Origin: Rachycentron canadum
Lineage: Eukaryota; Chordata; Actinopteri; Carangiformes; Rachycentridae
Assembly (NCBI GenBank): GCA_038496675.1
Contig: CM076649.1
Span: 17,848,337 to 17,912,336, forward strand
Direction of reading: 5' to 3'
DNA: 64,000 nucleotides
Below, piece after piece: positions 60,501-64,000 of the stretch. The stretch's first letter is position 1; every line of letters begins with the position of its first letter. Below the pieces are notes generated by a model, which was not told the origin of the DNA, did no database searches, and saw only the letters and a list, made by a program, of their open reading frames with translations. A program made the translations under genes and the position numbers.

Positions 60501-62256
60501 AACCGAAAGGGAATCCTGTCATGACATTCATGTTATTCAGTGATTTCATCTCAGTTTCCCATAAAGATGCTGTTTTCAGCTGACATCACTGAATTTTCAG
60601 GGTTGAGGGGAAATGTTGGGGACATGTAAGCCTGTTACTATAAATGCTAATATGATTAATCTGCAGATCAAACAAGAGTAAATTCCCTTGTAAACAGCTT
60701 TGAGGGAAAAAAGCTAGTTTCTTTTGGCAGATTGAGTTTTGAAAATGATTAATCATAGCCAAATGTGTGGACTGACATTTGGAAAAAAAAAAATTATTTT
60801 TTTTTTTTGGAACATTAGAAAAAACTAGTGAATCTCCTCTAAAGACTGTTACACCAGGTTGGGCATGAAATGACTTCATCTACATAGCACATAGGGAAAA
60901 GTCTGCCACACAAGGAAGTACCGAAAGCACATATCTGAAGTCGGTGTGTCCAATCCATTTTACAACCACTTTCCTTAACCTGAGAAATATAACCAAGCCC
61001 TGGCTGTATATCAGCTTCATGTACAATGAATCTTCCTAGTCAGAGCAATAAAAGGACCCCTGCAATCCTACAGGTTGGTGAGATGTGCATACATGCATTC
61101 ACCTTATTTCACTCCATGGAGAAAAAAAAACAGCCCTTGCTCTGTTGATGCACTGTAGCTGTACAGCCATCATGAAGTATGGTCCCCCCCCACACCCTCA
61201 CCCTCTGGCTAGTGAAGCAGTCAGCCTACCTAGACGAATGCATAAAAGCAATGCAATGTTAGTCGCATAATATGAGAAACTACGGATAATCCAGACAACG
61301 GTTTAAGATACTCGCAAGACTGTCCATCAACAAGTCCCCGTTTGCTCACAGACAAATAGGCTGTCGATCAAAGTTGTCATTCCCATAAATTGCGATGCAA
61401 TGCTGCTGCAGCCAGTCAGCCAAGCTGGGGGAAAACGAGACGCTCAGACGAGGGAGAGGGAGAGAGAGAGAGGGAGCGCTACGTTACCTTGTGGATGTGC
61501 CCTTCCTCACATCGCAGATGCTGCATTTGAAAGCCTCGGCGGTGTTTCTGAAGGTGCAGACACTACAGTCCCAGTAGCCGTCGTCAGCGGTCTGTTTGGC
61601 TTGTCTTTTTGGCCTTAGAAATGACAAATGTTAAGGTCAAGTTAGTTGAAGAAATACCACCACCATCACCAGCATATTCCGTGAATTAACAAGAGGGGAG
61701 ATTGTGACAAACATGACCTGTTGTATAATATACGAGGCACTTATCACAGCACAAAGCATGGCGGTGTTGTCATTAATTTTGGGTTCGAGTCCCGGCAAGT
61801 GGAGCTCCTTGGTTAATAAACCCCCTCAGTGGCGAAGCGGACGAGTATCCACACCGTCCGATGGTATCGCCAGCTAGGCTAGCAGGCAGGCAAGCATTGC
61901 TAAAATTTTCGGCATCGAAGCTTAGCATGTCGGCTAACGAAACCAATATCAAACAATGTCAATTTCGACATTGACCCTCCAAAAGGCTTCATCGAGACGG
62001 AAGAGCGTTTCAGGGAATGCCAGGCGTATCCTCTGAAAAATTTCCCTTTGTCTGTTAAGTGACTGGGTTGTAGGGAGCGAGAAGCCGCCATAGTGACTGC
62101 ACTATTCTAGCTAGCTGTGGCATACCAACTGAAAAAGGCAGAAACGATCTCTGTGAGAGAGAAACGCGTCCGAATATCGAGCCCAAAACGCACAAAACAA
62201 GTGTAAATCGACAGCCGGTGGTCGCATTACCTGGTAGGGCTCTTTTTGTCGCCCAT
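47304..62256 (-). CDS. rybp: RING1 and YY1-binding protein (Polycomb PRC1 subunit), complete
   Basis: Five - strand exons join in frame: 62256-62231, 61613-61488, 48387-48082, 47992-47894 and 47553-47304 (stop TGA 47306-47304), giving 268 residues. RYBP in variant PRC1 links RING1A/B to YY1 and stimulates H2A ubiquitination. Residues 1-9 are MGDKKSPTR. Exon 2 encodes a RanBP2-type zinc finger, W23-x-C25-x2-C28-x10-C39-x2-C42, which binds ubiquitin in this family. Exon 3 starts KPRINSQLVAQQVAQQY. Residues 189-219 (LKNIDRSTAQQLAITVGNVT, then VIITDFKEKTR) are the RING1B/CBX-binding core. The Ser-rich tail ends in DESF as in RYBP, which excludes YAF2. Human RYBP has 228 residues; here about 40 extra charged residues (86-130, RPEGE-like units) sit in exon 3. 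The intron between exons 2 and 3 is 13.1 kb. The start has A at -3, and I see no upstream ATG in the 5'UTR. Which teleost duplicate (a or b) cannot be told. Confidence 0.96.
49241..49267. repeat. Short (ACGC)n repeat in the large rybp intron
   Basis: Four to five ACGC-type units with flanking AC. Confidence 0.8.
52084..52136. repeat. (GT)n and TATAGTG short tandem repeats
   Basis: A short GT run, followed by three TATAGTG-type units. Confidence 0.85.
53685..54155. repeat. Teleost interspersed repeat (relatively well preserved)
   Basis: It runs from TTATTTATTCATAGACCGGA through AAACGCCTAGCTAAAAGTAA, ATAAACCCTCCTCCATGAAG and GTGCTGTTCAGCTTATTTCT to TCAGACTGTGCTAGTTTTAC. I recognise this order of motifs as a dispersed repeat family of percomorph genomes. 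No coding frame. Confidence 0.65.
55365..55570. repeat. Degenerate interspersed repeat, possibly related to the 53.7 kb one
   Basis: CAGTTTATTAGGAACATCTA, GCAGTCTAACACAACAGCCC and TGTAATAAAACTTCATGAAC resemble a dispersed teleost repeat with a similar opening motif. Confidence 0.5.
57340..57430. promoter_or_regulatory. Possible conserved non-coding element in the rybp intron
   Basis: A compact repeat-free stretch (CCCTCTTATGTAATTCCATT, then CCTAGACAATTTGCCTTAAT) next to a short GC-rich block. This is a guess from texture. Confidence 0.25.
57524..57571. repeat. (AC)n microsatellite, interrupted
   Basis: An AC run with AAAC interruptions, in the rybp intron. Confidence 0.92.
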
Positions 62257-62460
62257 TGTGAAGAGTAGTCCTCGGAAATAAGAAGAAAAAGGGGCCTCCT
62301 TTAATTGTCAGTGAGTGTAGTAGGATCCAGATAGAGCCGCTGCTGAAGCTGTTGGCAGACAGGCTCCACTCAGCGCTGGCTCGAGGCACGGCACAGCGAC
62401 TGACTGCGCTACACCACGTGACCGCCGCCGCGCCAATCAGAGCGGGCCGGTTTAAAAGTC
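62257..62460 (-). promoter_or_regulatory. rybp: rybp 5'UTR and core promoter
   Basis: Upstream of the ATG lies a CpG-rich segment with an E-box, CACGTG, at 62415-62420 (in CCACGTGAC, a USF/MYC-type core). A CCAAT box at 62433-62437 reads as inverted ATTGG in the gene direction. A TTTAAA stretch follows at 62451. The transcription start is probably between 62300 and 62420. Housekeeping-type architecture fits a broadly expressed Polycomb subunit. Confidence 0.55.
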
Positions 62461-62829
62461 TGGGTTGATATTTGGTGGTTATTTTAATAACGACCAGAGA
62501 TTTTTTGTTTTTTTTTATTGATAGACCTCACCTCAACCCACTCACACGCGTGAACTTAGCAAGGCGGCAAAAGTCGGGTCGTTCATAACAAAAAATAAGA
62601 CAGGTGGAGTTCTGTTAACAAAAATCTTATTCCAGCTCATTTATTTATTTATTTAGGCCCCACATCATAACATTTTTAATCAGTACGGTGCCATGATAAC
62701 GGATGAACCGTTCCTCTCTTCTAAGGTCAAGTTGCATAAGGACACCGTGACCACTGGATGCATTATACTTTACTTGTTGAACATCTCCCAGCATGCAAAG
62801 GGTGAAAGAGAGACACCCTCTGCTCAATG

Positions 62830-62935
62830 TTTCACATGTTATGTTTTTGGACTGTGGGAGGATGCCAACATACCTGGAGGAAACCTGTGAACATGCAATC
62901 TCCACATAAAACACCCTGGCTGTGATTTAAATGCA
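62830..62935. repeat. Fragment of a dispersed vertebrate repeat
   Basis: TGTTTTTGGACTGTGGGAGG, followed by ACCTGGAGGAAACCTGTGAA and ACATGCAATCTCCACATAAA, is a degenerate version of a motif chain common in fish dispersed repeats. Confidence 0.65.
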
Positions 62936-63257
62936 TAATATTTAGGCAACGCCTCCCACACTGTAACTCCGTAAAACAAAGGTCTTTCTGTACAGTATGT
63001 GCACAGACGGTTTTTAAGTTGTCTTGCATAACATTAAAAGTAATTTTCTTGCACAGGGGATTAGATTTATCTACAAAAGATTATCAGTTGTCTTTCAGCA
63101 ACATTACCCATTAAACCACAAGCATGTTTTTTTTAAGGGTCTCTCTGAAACATCAGGTTGAATGTGGAAGATACAGCCTTGGTGGACACATTGTCCTGCT
63201 CTGTTTACTGGAAGAAACATGCCCACAGTGGCCTGATTGATTCAAGACTCTAATAAG

Positions 63258-63258
<1 letters not shown>

Positions 63259-63306
<48 letters not shown>
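63259..63306. repeat. (CA)n microsatellite
   Basis: A pure CA run of 46-48 bases upstream of rybp. Confidence 0.95.
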
Positions 63307-63307
<1 letters not shown>

Positions 63308-63784
63308 TTGCAAAAGAAACTTTTACTCGCTCCTTTACCCTCCTGGTTCTGACGGCTGTGTCATGGAATGTGTTGGAGCAAAAACTGCACCTCTTGTGCG
63401 CCTCCGCTCTGCCCAGGACAAGGCTCTCTGTGGGGGAGACCAAGCGTGAATCATGTAGGCTCATTAGCTGCTCTCCACGGCTCCAGGTCCTATTGTGAAT
63501 CCCTCGCTTTTTCTGTTCAGAGTGAATATCCATGCCTCCACATAAGTCTGCCCTCCGCCCAGTGATTACCTCTGCTTAGCTCATAGCATGCTGCTCTAAT
63601 TGAGCTTCATCACGGTGGCCTACTGATAACTACAATTCAGTCAAAACAACATTAAGCCCTGCCTCGCTGGTTCTGTAATGAGTTCTTGGGAAAGCTGTGC
63701 TCTATTGTTTTAACTTGCAAGTTATAGTGTGGAGTTAATTTATATTCATAGGTAGGCTGACTCCTTGCTGCTACATATGTTGTT

Positions 63785-63804
63785 GTTTTTTTTTTTTTTT
63801 TTTA
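63785..63804. repeat. Poly(T) tract
   Basis: About 18 consecutive T bases, possibly the tail of an old retroelement inserted on the - strand. Confidence 0.8.
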
Positions 63805-64000
63805 TAAAGACCACAATTTCTGTGCAGACTGGTTAATTTATTGATACAACAGGGATGAAGAACATATTAAAGGAGGCATTTACTGAGAACAGCTGGCCCA
63901 AAGGCAAGAGAAGTGCACTCGTGGAGCCGATTCTTCCCTCCCTCATCAACTGCACCCTTGAGCAAGACGCTTACATTACTCGCAGACGATTTCACAAGAC

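Larger units (their letters stand above)
48388..61487 (-). other. rybp: Large rybp intron (between coding exons 2 and 3), 13.1 kb
   Basis: Exon 2 ends with AG before GTAACG at 61487 and exon 3 begins after CACAG at 48388, so no further coding exon is needed for the phase. The intron holds degenerate dispersed repeats (53.7-54.2 and 55.4-55.6 kb), microsatellites, and one compact stretch near 57.35-57.43 kb that looks constrained. No nested gene or RNA could be supported. Confidence 0.75.
62461..64000. other. Upstream flank of rybp, no gene seen
   Basis: No coding exon could be supported. The flank contains an old dispersed repeat near 62.83 kb, a CA microsatellite and poly(T) runs. A repeat-free stretch at about 63460-63620 could be regulatory, but nothing in it is diagnostic. 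Confidence 0.5.

Noticed and set aside
61776..61870. tRNA-like B box (GGTTCGAGTCC near 61783) and an A-box-like TGGCGAAGCGG (near 61832)
   Set aside because: The boxes are in the wrong order and no acceptor stem or cloverleaf could be drawn.
1..64000. CRISPR-like arrays
   Set aside because: The regular tandem repeats here have no unique spacers and occur in eukaryotic DNA; they are minisatellites.

Overview
The window is nuclear DNA from a bony fish, most likely a percomorph teleost. Intron-split vertebrate genes, long (CA)n tracts, GC-rich minisatellites and several degenerate interspersed repeats that I recognise from teleost genomes support this. No prokaryotic, viral or CRISPR-type organisation is visible, and I found no convincing new multi-gene system.

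Layout. (1) 1-7.4 kb, + strand: the last six coding exons of a ZNF395/SLC2A4RG/ZNF704-family zinc-finger gene. Its introns are loaded with minisatellites and interspersed repeats. (2) 7.9-11.75 kb, - strand: a complete gtf2a2 gene (TFIIA gamma subunit), convergent with the zinc-finger gene. (3) 11.8-22.1 kb: no gene seen, with dense minisatellites, two Tc1/mariner remnants and further copies of a local repeat called family A here. (4) 22133-22632: a 500-N assembly gap. (5) 22633-23111, - strand: the N-terminal part of an unrecognised coiled-coil protein whose reading frame runs into the gap. (6) 23.1-44.2 kb: a gene-poor, AT-richer region with a few repeats and some stretches that look like conserved non-coding DNA. 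(7) 44.2-62.4 kb, - strand: a complete five-exon rybp gene (Polycomb PRC1 subunit) with a probable 3 kb 3'UTR, a 13.1 kb intron and an E-box/CCAAT promoter. (8) 62.5-64 kb: upstream flank with old repeats and a microsatellite.

The genes are not a functional cluster. gtf2a2 serves general RNA polymerase II initiation, rybp serves Polycomb repression and the zinc-finger gene encodes a DNA-binding regulator. Splice phases were checked by hand. All five rybp exons and the three gtf2a2 coding exons join in frame into full-length proteins (268 and about 111 residues), and all six zinc-finger exons join in frame.

The more unusual observations are these: a near-identical inverted repeat pair flanking five zinc-finger exons; minisatellites next to three of five family A copies; a gtf2a2 stop codon apparently split by an intron; two long perfect hairpins; a charged insertion in RYBP; and the truncated coiled-coil frame beside a gap that opens inside a tandem repeat.
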